In this document: positions 7,464-15,330 of the stretch, one piece after another
Position numbering within the stretch: position 1 is the stretch's first letter
How the letters are laid out: every line of letters starts with the position of its first letter
Assembly: GCA_002503595.1 (NCBI GenBank)
Contig: DASC01000044.1
Location: 8,214-37,022 of the forward strand
Source: Candidatus Methanogaster sp. UBA203
GTDB lineage: Archaea > Halobacteriota > Methanosarcinia > Methanosarcinales > Methanogasteraceae
Length of the DNA stretch: 28,809 nt
Reading direction: 5' to 3'
Position numbers and translations under genes: made by a program
The notes under the pieces: generated by a model
Told to the model about the DNA's origin: nothing
The model's database searches: none
The model's input: the letters and a program-made list of their open reading frames with translations, nothing else

Positions 7464-8513
7464 ATGACCCCAAAATCCCAGAAATGGATGCAACTCCCGC
7501 GCAGCATCGCGATCGGACACGGCATCATAGCCGACACCGGCAGGATGTGCACCGAACTCAAACTGGGCAAGCGCGCCATTGTCGTAACAGGCAGAAAGAC
7601 GCGAGAGATTGCGGGCGTTGCTGTAGCAGACATACTCAGCAACGACGGATTCGCAACAGATATCGCGATCGTCACGAACGCTGATCAGGAGAACATTGAC
7701 AGCGTAATAGCCGCGGCAGAGAACGCCCCCTTCCTCGTTGGGGTCGGCGGCGGCACAGTGATCGATGTCGCAAAACTCGCATCGACGATGCTAGACATCC
7801 CGTTTCTGAGCGTGCCGACAGCAGCATCGCACGACGGCATCGCATCGATGCGTGCGTCAATCGCCCGGGATGGCGACACCGTGTCAGTCCCGGCACAGGC
7901 GCCGCTCGGGATCATCGCGGATACAGAGATCATCGCCCGTGCCCCGTACCGGTTCCTTGCATCGGGATGCGGCGACCTCATCTCGAACTACACAGCGGTT
8001 CTTGACTGGGAGCTTGCGCACCGGCTCAGGAATGCGCCGTACAGCGAGTATGCTGCCACACTGTCCCGGATGACTGCGCAGATCGTGATGGACCGGGCAG
8101 AGACGATCAAACCGGAACTTGAGGAATCTGCGAGGCTTGTTATCAAGGCGCTTGTCTCAAGCGGCGTTGCGATGAGCATCGCTGGCTCATCCATGCCGGC
8201 ATCCGGATCAGAGCACAAGTTCAGCCACGCACTGGATCGAATCGCGCCAGAGCCAGCCCTGCACGGCGAGCAGTGCGGTGTTGGTACGATCATGATGATG
8301 TACCTGCATGGCGGCAACTGGCAGCAGATCAGGGCTGCGCTGCGAACGATCGGTGCGCCAACGACTGCTGCGGAACTCGGGATTCCTGACCGGTGCATCA
8401 TCGACGCGCTCGTTTATGCATCAGAGATCCGTCCCGAGCGCTACACGATTCTCGGGACAGGGCTTACCGAGGATGCGGCAATGAACGTGGCGAGGATCAC
8501 AGGGGTTGTATGA
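7464..8513 (+). CDS. egsA: sn-glycerol-1-phosphate dehydrogenase [NAD(P)+]
   Basis: Reduces dihydroxyacetone phosphate to sn-glycerol-1-phosphate, setting the archaeal stereochemistry of membrane ether lipids. The 349-residue length is usual. Visible motifs: the nucleotide-binding VGVGGGTVIDVAK (about 92-104), TAASHDGIAS (119-128), and zinc ligands Asp171 (SGCGDLISN), His251 (SGSEHKFSHALD) and His267 (LHGEQCGVG). No residue of the active site appears lost. GC-rich codon use resumes here right after the AT-rich restriction-modification block, marking that block's right edge between 7400 and 7464. The gene is probably transcribed alone; rtcA downstream has its own TATA box. Confidence 0.97.
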   Translation: MTPKSQKWMQLPRSIAIGHGIIADTGRMCTELKLGKRAIVVTGRKTREIAGVAVADILSNDGFATDIAIVTNADQENIDSVIAAAENAPFLVGVGGGTVIDVAKLASTMLDIPFLSVPTAASHDGIASMRASIARDGDTVSVPAQAPLGIIADTEIIARAPYRFLASGCGDLISNYTAVLDWELAHRLRNAPYSEYAATLSRMTAQIVMDRAETIKPELEESARLVIKALVSSGVAMSIAGSSMPASGSEHKFSHALDRIAPEPALHGEQCGVGTIMMMYLHGGNWQQIRAALRTIGAPTTAAELGIPDRCIIDALVYASEIRPERYTILGTGLTEDAAMNVARITGVV

Positions 8514-8587
8514 GTGCCCGGCTGAGCGCGTGAAAAGTGCCCTTGACTTTGATGTTTGCGGATGCGGCAGTCGCGGGTCCGGCAAAA

Positions 8588-8596
8588 GCATATATC
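8588..8596 (+). promoter_or_regulatory. TATA box of rtcA
   Basis: GCATATATC is centred about 28 nt before the rtcA ATG at 8620, with an A-rich stretch upstream. The spacing implies a leaderless mRNA and supports choosing the ATG at 8620 over the longer open frame from 8506. Confidence 0.5.
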
Positions 8597-8619
8597 ACCA
8601 CCGCAGCAGATCATACCAC

Positions 8620-9681
8620 ATGCTCACCATCGACGGCTCGTTCGGGGAGGGCGGCGGGCAGATCCTGCGCACATCTGTTGCCATGGCTGCGATCGCAAAA
8701 ACGCCTGTGCGCATCAGAAACATCCGCAGCAGCCGCCCGAACCCGGGGCTTTCTGCCCAGCACCTGACCGCGATAGAAGCGGTGGCGTCGCTTACCGATG
8801 CAGAAGTTTCAGGTCTTCTACTCAGGTCCACTGAGGTAACCTTTGTCCCGGGTGAGATCAGAGGCGGGTCATACCGCCTGGATATAGGCACAGCAGGAAG
8901 TATTTCGCTTCTGCTCCAGTGTCTGATACCTGTTGCGCTGCATTCTCCGGAAACTGTCCTTTTTGATATCACAGGCGGAACCGATGTGAACTGGAGTCCG
9001 CCGATCGACTACCTGCGACATGTCACGCTGCCAGCACTCGCGCTTGCCGGGTGCGGCGTGGAGATCGAGGTGTTGCGGCGCGGCTATTATCCGCGTGGGG
9101 GCGGGCAGATCAGGGCTGTGATTACGCCCTCCCGGATTTCAGGGGTTGATTTTGAGAGAATGGATGCGAACACGGTTTACGGATGCTCTCATGCGTCACG
9201 ACTTCCTGAGCATGTCGCAAAAAGGCAGCGTGATGCTGCTGCCACCAGACTTGAGGAGCACGGATATGCCGCGGATATCGTGATAGAGCACAACCCTGCC
9301 GCACCGAAAGGCAGCAAGGGTCACAAGGGTAGCAAGGATGGTAAGGGCAGCAGGGGCGGCAGTGGCAGCACAGGAAGCGGAATCACGCTCTGGTGCGGTC
9401 TTATGGGCGGATCTGCGCTTGGAGAGCGCGGGAAGCCGGCAGAGGTGGTCGGATCCGATGCAGCAGACAGCATCATCAGGGAACTGGACTGTGGGGCGTC
9501 GGTGGACGTTTATCTGGCAGATCAACTGATCCCGTACATGGCTATCGCAAGATCCGGGTCGTTTACCGCGAGGGAGTTATCGCTCCACACGAAGACGAAT
9601 ATCTGGGTATGCGAACAATTTACAGACGCTAAATTTGAGATAGAACCGCTTGATCACAACATCAGGGTCGTTTGTCGATAG
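8620..9681 (+). CDS. rtcA: RNA 3'-terminal phosphate cyclase
   Basis: Converts RNA 3'-phosphate ends to 2',3'-cyclic phosphates through an adenylylated histidine intermediate. From ATG 8620 the 353-residue protein begins MLTIDGSFGEGGGQILRTSV, the family's N-terminal signature. It continues with SSRPNPGLSAQHLTAI, GGTDVNWSPP, RRGYYPRGGGQI and, near the C-terminus, LSLHTKTNIWV, whose His (about 323) is the likely adenylylation site. Residues about 228-254 are a Gly/Ser/Lys low-complexity stretch (repeated GSKG/GHKG-like units), probably a surface loop insertion. The frame is open to 8506 but that extension overlaps egsA and lacks family similarity. Stop codon is TAG. Confidence 0.95.
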   Translation: MLTIDGSFGEGGGQILRTSVAMAAIAKTPVRIRNIRSSRPNPGLSAQHLTAIEAVASLTDAEVSGLLLRSTEVTFVPGEIRGGSYRLDIGTAGSISLLLQCLIPVALHSPETVLFDITGGTDVNWSPPIDYLRHVTLPALALAGCGVEIEVLRRGYYPRGGGQIRAVITPSRISGVDFERMDANTVYGCSHASRLPEHVAKRQRDAAATRLEEHGYAADIVIEHNPAAPKGSKGHKGSKDGKGSRGGSGSTGSGITLWCGLMGGSALGERGKPAEVVGSDAADSIIRELDCGASVDVYLADQLIPYMAIARSGSFTARELSLHTKTNIWVCEQFTDAKFEIEPLDHNIRVVCR

Positions 9682-9801
9682 GTGATCGATATCTTTTTCT
9701 CGTGGTATGCGGAATAGATTTATGACCACTCTGTCCCACCACAGATGGTGCGTGTTTCAGGGCGTGGTGTCTTTGCACACAAGAAATGAGAACAGGAGTT
9801 G

Positions 9802-10215
9802 ATGATCATGAAGATAGCTGAAAAAATGATACGAGATGTGATGACGCGCGGAGTGGTGACCGCCTCACCGGACACGCCGGTCAAGGAGATCGCAGAGAGG
9901 ATGGCGAACCAGCATTTATCCGGAGTGGCAGTGATCGGTGCGCAGGGAGATATGCTCGGATTCATATCAGAGATGGATATGGTCAAGGTGCTGCACAAAC
10001 CGGACCTTAAACGGCTGACCGCAGAGGATATTATGTCTTCACGCCTGATTACGGTTGCGCCGGATGCCACCCTGGGACGGGCAGCGAGGATCATGGGCGA
10101 GGGGCACATCCACAGACTGCTGATACTGTCAGAAAAGGGCGTTGGCGCGTCACAGCGACCGGTCGGGATACTGTGCACAAGCGATATCGTGCGAGAGGTT
10201 GCGAAAGCCGGGTAA
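9802..10215 (+). CDS. Tandem CBS-domain protein
   Basis: Two CBS domains fill the 138-residue protein: the first from IRDVMTRGVVTASPDTPVKEIAERM to GFISEMDMVKVL, the second from TAEDIMSSRLITVAPDATLGRAARIM to GILCTSDIVREV. CBS pairs bind adenosyl ligands (AMP, ATP, SAM) and act as energy or metabolite sensors. Three starts are possible (TTG 9799, ATG 9802, ATG 9808); the AGGAG at 9794-9798 fits ATG 9808 best by spacing. A TATA-like sequence lies near 9715-9725. It converges on the NIL-ferredoxin gene. In methanogens CBS domains and a NIL-ferredoxin are both linked to the homocysteine-forming system, which makes the pairing suggestive but not proof of function. Confidence 0.88.
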   Translation: MIMKIAEKMIRDVMTRGVVTASPDTPVKEIAERMANQHLSGVAVIGAQGDMLGFISEMDMVKVLHKPDLKRLTAEDIMSSRLITVAPDATLGRAARIMGEGHIHRLLILSEKGVGASQRPVGILCTSDIVREVAKAG

Positions 10216-10255
10216 TCCTATCGTCCACCGAAGCAGCATCTTCCGGGTCGTCTGC

Positions 10256-10642
10256 CTACTCACTCATCACCATGAGCGCAGCATGAGGACATGCTGTCAC
10301 GCATGTTCCGCACTGGATGCACTTCGACTCGTCCATCGCAACACTCCAGTCATCCTCGAATGAGAAGACCTGGACAGGGCAGACACTGATGCACGCACCG
10401 CAGTGCACGCATTCATCCTCATCCCGGATGATCGGGTGTTCGAGCACAGAGACGGACGCGCCCTGGCGTTCGAATGCGGTCGCAACGCGGGCGCATGAGT
10501 CAGCAGGCACTTCGAGTACGATCTCGCCGCTCGTTGCATCGATGTTTGCGCGGTCGACATTGATCTCGACACCGGTAGCAAGAATCGCTCTCGCAATCAC
10601 CGGGTCATGAACCGCCGATGAAACGTGTATCACCATCTTCAT
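10256..10642 (-). CDS. NIL-domain 2[4Fe-4S] ferredoxin
   Basis: Residues 1-74 form a NIL domain (MKMVIHVSSAVHDPVIARAI start, as in methionine ABC importers). They are followed by two ferredoxin motifs: CVHCGACISVCP at about 79-90 and CIQCGTCVTACP at about 108-119, each supplying CxxCxxCxxxCP ligands. Proteins of this architecture (MA1822-type) are needed with a COG1900/DUF39 protein for reductive homocysteine synthesis from aspartate semialdehyde in methanogens. The COG1900 partner is not in this window. The start is supported by GGTGAT seven bases upstream. Stop is TAG. A TATA-like TTTACAT lies near 10680. Confidence 0.93.
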   Translation of the reverse strand: MKMVIHVSSAVHDPVIARAILATGVEINVDRANIDATSGEIVLEVPADSCARVATAFERQGASVSVLEHPIIRDEDECVHCGACISVCPVQVFSFEDDWSVAMDESKCIQCGTCVTACPHAALMVMSE

Positions 10643-10955
10643 ATTATCACCCTTGTCATCATCTCAACCATCTGTTACCGATGTAAAAGAAGTTTTCGCG
10701 TGGGGTGAAGTGGTTTTTTACACCGTATTGCCAGAACCGGTCAAGATGTCTGAAAATTCTATGCGGAAAAAGTCATCATCACCGACTTTCGAGGGATGAT
10801 TATGACGGTTCAAAGGCGTATGAAAATCGGAGGTGGGGCAGTAAAAACCACAACCATCCACCCCGCTCCCGCCCCTACACTCACATCAATACCCGACCTC
10901 CGCTCCCTCTGGATGCTTCGTACTTTCAGTCAGAGGTGATTATGGGGTTGGGGCT
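10643..10955. other. Intergenic region without a recognisable gene
   Basis: The 313 bases hold the probable promoter of the NIL-ferredoxin gene (minus strand, around 10675-10700) and the 3' flank of the fic gene. A frame open from 10705 to 11085 on the plus strand has no recognisable similarity and is mostly antisense to fic. A GGTG/CACC stem encloses a T-rich loop near 10704-10724. I see nothing else that I can support. Confidence 0.5.
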
Positions 10956-11882
10956 TCACCTGCGCCGCTCATGCGCCTCCACATACCGCATCACAGTCCG
11001 CCTTGATGCGTGCCACACGCCCCTGATCTTCACAGCATCCAACACACCCCGCCTTGAAAGCAGGCTCAGATATTCCTGCGAGTAGGGCGCCACGGTCTCT
11101 GCAAGTTCCTTTAGCGGCACCAGTTCATCGTCCCCTCCGAAGACGGAGAGATACAATGTCAGCCCCTCGTCCACAGCCTTCGCAATGAAATTGGTAAGAG
11201 GCACGAGATCTCCTGCATCCGCTGACCTGAGAAATCGATAGTATCGCTCCCGATCTTCCGTTCTCACCACCATTGGAGGATAGCCTTTCGCAATCAGGTA
11301 CAGGTTCGCGAGTAGACGCGCCACCCTGCCGTTGCCATCCGCGAATGGGTGAATCTCAACGAACCTGTGGTGCAGGAATGCCGCGGCATCTATAGGGTGC
11401 ATCCTGTTCTCGGCTACTTCCCGGATCAGTTCGTCCATCGACCCGACCACCTTTGACCAGTCAGGCGGCGTCTTTGCAGCTCCCGTTATCCTTACGTTGT
11501 GGCTGCGGTATCTTCCGGCATCCTCAAGAATACCTGCCGTTACAACCTCGTGGACCTCTTGAATCGTAACATGGTCTACCGCTCTTCTCTCTCTTGCGAT
11601 TTCCTCCATAAGATCGAATGCTTTTGCGTTATTGGTTGCCTCGATGTGCTCTGCAAGCGTCTTCCCGCCTATAGTTATGCCAGTCTCCAGTACAAGCTTT
11701 GTCTCAGAGAGTGAGAGGGTGTTCCCCTCTATCGCATTTGAGTGGTATGTGTGCAGCAGCCGCATCTCTTCATGCAATCTCTTTACGGCATCGGCTGGGA
11801 GTGGGCGGAGCGAATTGAGTCTCTGCATCTTCTCAGCCACACGCGACAGGAGTTTTTCCTGAACCATGGAAGCATCGGACAT
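10956..11882 (-). CDS. Fic/DOC family AMP-transferase with class II autoinhibition
   Basis: Fic enzymes transfer AMP (sometimes other groups) to hydroxyl side chains of target proteins. The 308-residue product has the catalytic loop HPFADGNGRVAR (178-189), a full HxFxDGNGRxxR match. It also has an N-terminal inhibitory helix SNAIEGN (48-54) fitting (S/T)xxxE(G/N), with Glu52 expected to block ATP in the class II manner. Between them lies the TGAAKTPPDW region common in Fic proteins. The C-terminal 60 residues (SQEYLSLLSRRGVLDAVKIRGVWHASRRTVMRYVEAH) look like a DNA-binding winged helix or helix-turn-helix of the excisionase type. No partner antitoxin ORF is adjacent, consistent with built-in inhibition. 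Target unknown. Confidence 0.93.
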   Translation of the reverse strand: MSDASMVQEKLLSRVAEKMQRLNSLRPLPADAVKRLHEEMRLLHTYHSNAIEGNTLSLSETKLVLETGITIGGKTLAEHIEATNNAKAFDLMEEIARERRAVDHVTIQEVHEVVTAGILEDAGRYRSHNVRITGAAKTPPDWSKVVGSMDELIREVAENRMHPIDAAAFLHHRFVEIHPFADGNGRVARLLANLYLIAKGYPPMVVRTEDRERYYRFLRSADAGDLVPLTNFIAKAVDEGLTLYLSVFGGDDELVPLKELAETVAPYSQEYLSLLSRRGVLDAVKIRGVWHASRRTVMRYVEAHERRR

Positions 11883-12060
11883 TATGGGTATATCTGGCAG
11901 ACCGCGGATATATCGGTATCGGAGTGAAACTCGGGTTTCCGATATTCCGGGCTGGCTGGAGCTCGCGCTGATCAGAGAGACGTGCGAAGACTATTATCGA
12001 TCCGCGGATTTCTGTTTTGTAGGTTCGATAAGTCACTGATCAGCAAAATATAGCCATTAT

Positions 12061-12114
12061 GGCGGGCGAGCGAGTACGGAGCACGCTTATACGCTCCGCA
12101 CTTTGTCCGCCCGC
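12061..12114 (-). terminator. Long GC-rich hairpin downstream of fae-hps
   Basis: GCGGGC (12062-12067) pairs with GCCCGC (12109-12114), and CGGAGC (12077-12082) with GCTCCG (12093-12098), giving a two-part stem with an asymmetric interior loop. It starts 10 bp past the fae-hps stop, so a 3'-end or processing structure is plausible. There is no U-tract, and archaeal termination usually needs one, so this could instead be a dispersed palindromic repeat. Confidence 0.4.
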
Positions 12115-12123
12115 ATAAAGGAA

Positions 12124-13311
12124 TCAGAAGTCGGTCATCACCCTGAACTGATCGATCTCCTCTTTGGATAGTCCTTCTATGAACATCTCGGCTGCCTGCC
12201 GCACATCCTTCGCATTCGTGATCGCACGCCCGACCACGAGGATATTAGCTCCAGCGTCCTTGGCATCCCCTATAGTATCTGCCCTGATGCCACCGGCAAC
12301 CGCAACCAGAATCTTATCAGAGAGTGCCTTGATTTCAGGGATGCTGCCCCACTGGTGCTCGGTCTTCTCGGCATCGATCGCACGGTGCAGTTCGACGACA
12401 TCAGGAAGAGCCCCGAGCTCGCCAAGTTCATGCAACAACGGCAGCGGATCCGGCAGGTTCAGTGTGTCGATGATGGCATAGATCCCGGTCTTGTGCGCCT
12501 CCTTGATTGCATTCACAATCGTCGGGATTGGCGCAAGCGCGGATATCACAACAGCATCAGCGGTTGCATCGGCAACCATGCGTGCCTCGAGATTGCCTGT
12601 ATCAAGCGTCTTTAGATCGGCAACGATAAACGCATTCGTCTTCGCTTCCCTGATTTTCGAGATGACATCCACGCCGTACCGCTTGATAAGCGGCGTTCCC
12701 GCCTCAAGGATCAGGTGGTCGCTATCAGGAAGCGTTTCCACGACATGTAGTATCTGGTCGATATCCGGATTGTCAAGAGCAACCTGCAGATACGGCGGAT
12801 CCCACAGACGCGAGACCTTAAAGCCCATAATCGCATGTGCGCCGCGATCCTTCTCATCAAGAACCGTCTCGATCCCTGGAAATCCCTCCATCGCACGCTT
12901 GAGCGCAAGCTTCGTCGCGCCGTAGTTGTACCGGTAGATCCGGTTGTAATCCTTCGCGTCCGGGTGGATGAAGACGCTTGCAACGATTACGAGCTCCTCT
13001 GCCCGCTCCGTTGGGACGATCCCGTCCTCAACAGCATCCGCAACCGCCTTTGCAACAGCCGCCTGCGCAGGACCGAAGATGAGTGCAGCTTGTTCCATAT
13101 TTTTCACAGTGACCTTTGGAACGATCAGGCACGCTGGCTTCGTGAGCAGGTTCGGGCGGATGACCGATAGGAGCGGGGTATGCCCTCCTGATAGTTGCGT
13201 CATCCCGGTCGCAAACGCCTGCCCGACAGGGCCTGTCTTCTCTCCGATTATCAGATCGATGTGCGCAAGTTCAGGCGCCTCACCGATCAGTGCTTCTCCG
13301 ATTAACATCAT
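12124..13311 (-). CDS. fae-hps: Bifunctional formaldehyde-activating enzyme / 3-hexulose-6-phosphate synthase
   Basis: Fusion protein of 395 residues. The N-terminal Fae domain (about 1-165) condenses formaldehyde with tetrahydromethanopterin and keeps the catalytic His17 in PELAHIDLIIG plus HPDAKDYNRIYRYNYGATKLAL. The C-terminal Hps domain (about 170-395) has the KDPase-type TIM-barrel signatures LEAGTPLIKRYG, FIVADLKTLD, HRAIDAE, and VAGGIRADT with VVGRAIT after it. In methanogens this fusion runs the ribulose monophosphate pathway in reverse to make ribose-5-phosphate, with Fae capturing the released formaldehyde. GAGGT lies 8 nt before the ATG. A strong BRE/TATA element sits about 50 bp upstream, so it is transcribed as a single gene. 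Confidence 0.97.
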   Translation of the reverse strand: MMLIGEALIGEAPELAHIDLIIGEKTGPVGQAFATGMTQLSGGHTPLLSVIRPNLLTKPACLIVPKVTVKNMEQAALIFGPAQAAVAKAVADAVEDGIVPTERAEELVIVASVFIHPDAKDYNRIYRYNYGATKLALKRAMEGFPGIETVLDEKDRGAHAIMGFKVSRLWDPPYLQVALDNPDIDQILHVVETLPDSDHLILEAGTPLIKRYGVDVISKIREAKTNAFIVADLKTLDTGNLEARMVADATADAVVISALAPIPTIVNAIKEAHKTGIYAIIDTLNLPDPLPLLHELGELGALPDVVELHRAIDAEKTEHQWGSIPEIKALSDKILVAVAGGIRADTIGDAKDAGANILVVGRAITNAKDVRQAAEMFIEGLSKEEIDQFRVMTDF

Positions 13312-13358
13312 TTAGATTAACCTCGTTTATTATGATAGATTATTGATTGAACCGCGTG

Positions 13359-13376
13359 TTATATATTACTTCGGTT
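13359..13376 (-). promoter_or_regulatory. BRE/TATA promoter of fae-hps
   Basis: On the minus strand the sequence reads ACCGAAGTAATATATAAC, a BRE followed by TATA. Initiation near 13338 would leave a leader of about 27 nt that contains the Shine-Dalgarno. Nearly the same string (ACCGAAAGTAATATATA) precedes trpF. Confidence 0.65.
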
Positions 13377-13384
13377 CACGCGGG

Positions 13385-13550
13385 GGCCGTAAACATAACG
13401 CTGGCACCGGATCAAACCAAACCGTGATGCATCCCTGCAGAATGCATTGATGCCACCGCCAGCAGGGCGGGGCATTGCCGCATAAGTATAGAGCCACGAG
13501 GTGCAAATCCCGTGGTTACGATCGTGCCATACCTTCGCATCAATCAAAGA
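13385..13550. other. Structured intergenic stretch between rpsJ and the fae-hps promoter
   Basis: No gene I can support. A stem CCACG/CGTGG (13493-13514) encloses GTGCAAATC, and G/C-rich complementary segments occur around 13450-13480. A 62-codon minus-strand frame crosses it but ends in promoter sequence and has no recognisable family. It may contain the 3' end of the tuf-rpsJ transcript or a remnant of a mobile element. Confidence 0.3.
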
Positions 13551-13862
13551 TCAATTCTCAAGCACGATCTCTATGTTAACATTGTTCGGGACGTTGATGC
13601 GCATCAACTGACGCAGCGCCCGCTCATCTGCTGCAAGGTCGATCAGGCGCTTGTGCACCCGCATCTCCCAGTGATCCCAAGTCTCGGTGCCCTCGCCGTC
13701 CGGACTCTTCCGAACCGGGACCACCAATCTCTTGGTTGGCAGTGGAATCGGACCTGCGATCTCGATGCCGGTCCGCTCTGCTATACTCCTGACCTGTCCA
13801 CAGACACTATCCAGTTCTACCGGATTTGTGCCTGACAACCGTATCCTGGCTTTATGACTCAT
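13551..13862 (-). CDS. rps10: 30S ribosomal protein S10
   Basis: The 103-residue product matches archaeal S10 (uS10) in length and sequence: KARIRLSGTNPVELDSVC at the start, the GPIPLPTKRLVVPVRKSPDGEG segment of the extended loop, TWDHWEMRVHKRLIDL, and the C-terminal INVPNNVNIEIVLE strand. It follows tuf by 28 bp on the same strand, the classical archaeal tuf-rpsJ order, and has GGAGT just before its ATG. It is surely co-transcribed with tuf. Confidence 0.98.
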   Translation of the reverse strand: MSHKARIRLSGTNPVELDSVCGQVRSIAERTGIEIAGPIPLPTKRLVVPVRKSPDGEGTETWDHWEMRVHKRLIDLAADERALRQLMRINVPNNVNIEIVLEN

Positions 13863-13890
13863 TTAACTCCGAAAAAAATAGAAGAAGCGA

Positions 13891-15159
13891 TCATCGCTTC
13901 TTGGTGCTGATACACATACCAGCAGCGATGGTCGTTCCCATATCGCGTATAGCGAATCTGCCAAGTTGCGGGATCTCCTTGTACGGCTCGATGACCATGG
14001 GCCTCGTTGGCTTGATCGTGACGATAGCCGCATCTCCTGCCTTTATGAATGTGGGATTCTCCTCGGAAACTTGCCCGGTGCGCGGATCGAGTTTCTTATC
14101 GATCGATAAGAACGTGCATGCAGTCTGTGCCGTGTGGCAGTGGAAGACCGGAGTGTACCCTGCTGTTATCGCAGACGGATGCTGGAGCACCACAATCTGT
14201 GCTGTAAACTCATCAGCAACCGTTGGTGGATCGCTTGCAGGACCGACAACGTCGCCCCGTCTCACGTCCTTCTTGCCGACACCACGGACATTGAATCCGA
14301 TGTTGTCACCAGGAACCGCCTCCGGGATCTCCTCGTGGTGCATCTCGATTGATTTTACCTCGCCTGATGCGCCGCTTGGCATGAATGTCACCTTGTCCCC
14401 AGGTTTCATGACCCCTGTCTCGACACGCCCGACAGGAACGGTTCCGATACCTGATATTGTGTATGCATCCTGCACAGGAATGCGCAGTGGCAGTTTTGTC
14501 GGCTTCTCAGGCGCTGTGAACATATCAAGACCCTCGAGAATGGTCGGTCCCGTGTACCATGGCGTCTCCTTGCTATGTTCGGATATGTTTGCACCGAAGA
14601 GCGCGGAGGTTGGTATGAAGTTTATATCGTCTGGCTTGTACCCGACCATCCTTAGGAGGGCGCTTACGTCTTCCTTCACCTCATTGAAGCGATCTTCGCT
14701 GTAATCAACACTATCCATCTTGTTGATTGCGATGATCAGCTGGTTGATTCCAAGCGTTGTTGACAGGAATACATGTTCCTTGGTCTGTTCCATGACCCCG
14801 TCCTTTGCATCTACGGTCAGAATCGCGGCATCTGCTTGAGATGCACCGGTGATCATGTTCTTGACAAAGTCCCTGTGACCAGGACAGTCCACGATGGTGT
14901 AGTAGTATTTATCGGTATCGAACCTTTTGTGTGCGATGTCGATTGTGATACCCCGCTCTCGTTCTTCTTTCAGTGAATCCATAACCCATGCAAAAGCGAA
15001 TGATCCTTTTCCTTTCTCTTCGGCTTCTGCCTTGTACTTCTCGATGATATGCGCTGGTATGGTTCCGGTCTCATACAGCAATCGCCCGACAAGTGTCGAT
15101 TTTCCATGATCGATATGTCCGATGACCGCTAGATTCATGTGTGGCTTTTCTGCTGCCAT
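13891..15159 (-). CDS. tuf: Translation elongation factor 1-alpha (EF-Tu family GTPase)
   Basis: Delivers aminoacyl-tRNA to the ribosomal A site. The 422-residue product has all GTPase motifs: G1 GHIDHGKST (14-22), the G2 region ERGITIDIAH, G3 DCPGHRDF, G4 NKMD and G5 TSALFG. Domains II and III follow, including VGRVETGVMKPGDKV and FHCHTAQTACTF. The ATG is preceded by an excellent AGGAGG at 7 nt spacing. A BRE/TATA element lies near 15200-15218. EF-2 and S7/S12, often upstream in the archaeal str cluster, are absent; a tRNA gene sits there instead. Confidence 0.98.
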   Translation of the reverse strand: MAAEKPHMNLAVIGHIDHGKSTLVGRLLYETGTIPAHIIEKYKAEAEEKGKGSFAFAWVMDSLKEERERGITIDIAHKRFDTDKYYYTIVDCPGHRDFVKNMITGASQADAAILTVDAKDGVMEQTKEHVFLSTTLGINQLIIAINKMDSVDYSEDRFNEVKEDVSALLRMVGYKPDDINFIPTSALFGANISEHSKETPWYTGPTILEGLDMFTAPEKPTKLPLRIPVQDAYTISGIGTVPVGRVETGVMKPGDKVTFMPSGASGEVKSIEMHHEEIPEAVPGDNIGFNVRGVGKKDVRRGDVVGPASDPPTVADEFTAQIVVLQHPSAITAGYTPVFHCHTAQTACTFLSIDKKLDPRTGQVSEENPTFIKAGDAAIVTIKPTRPMVIEPYKEIPQLGRFAIRDMGTTIAAGMCISTKKR

Positions 15160-15199
15160 ATTTTCCTCCTATTTGGTTTGCATGTAGGTATGTTCTGTT

Positions 15200-15218
15200 G
15201 ATATTAAAGGTTTTCACC
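15200..15218 (-). promoter_or_regulatory. Promoter of tuf-rps10
   Basis: Reads GGTGAAAACCTTTAATATC on the minus strand: A-rich BRE plus TATA, about 45-55 bp before the tuf ATG. It begins 3 bp past the 3' end of the tRNA gene, so tuf has its own promoter. Confidence 0.5.
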
Positions 15219-15220
15219 AT

Positions 15221-15294
15221 GCTCCGATCGGGATTTGAACCCGAGTCGCGGGATTGAGAGCCCCGCATGATTGGCCGAGCTACACTATCGGAGC
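15221..15294 (-). tRNA. tRNA-Glu (anticodon CTC)
   Basis: The 74-nt gene folds with a 7-bp acceptor stem (GCTCCGA/TCGGAGC), a D arm with GTGTAGCTCGGCCAATC as in other archaeal tRNA-Glu, an anticodon stem CGGGG/TCCCG around loop CTCTCAA, and a T arm with GGTTCAAATCC. The anticodon is CTC, reading the GAG codon. The terminal CCA is not encoded. No intron. Confidence 0.95.
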
Positions 15295-15330
15295 ATCCGG
15301 TGGTTGTGCTTCATGATCTTGTTATCGGGT

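Noticed and set aside
10705..11085. 126-codon plus-strand frame
   Set aside because: Its 3' part is antisense to fic and the rest has no start signal or recognisable family.
13450..13520. tRNA-like T arm in the rpsJ-fae-hps gap
   Set aside because: GTGCAAATC in a short stem resembles a T loop, but no acceptor, D or anticodon arms can be built around it.
13826..14704. 292-codon plus-strand frame opposite tuf
   Set aside because: Antisense shadow; tuf on the minus strand is unmistakable.
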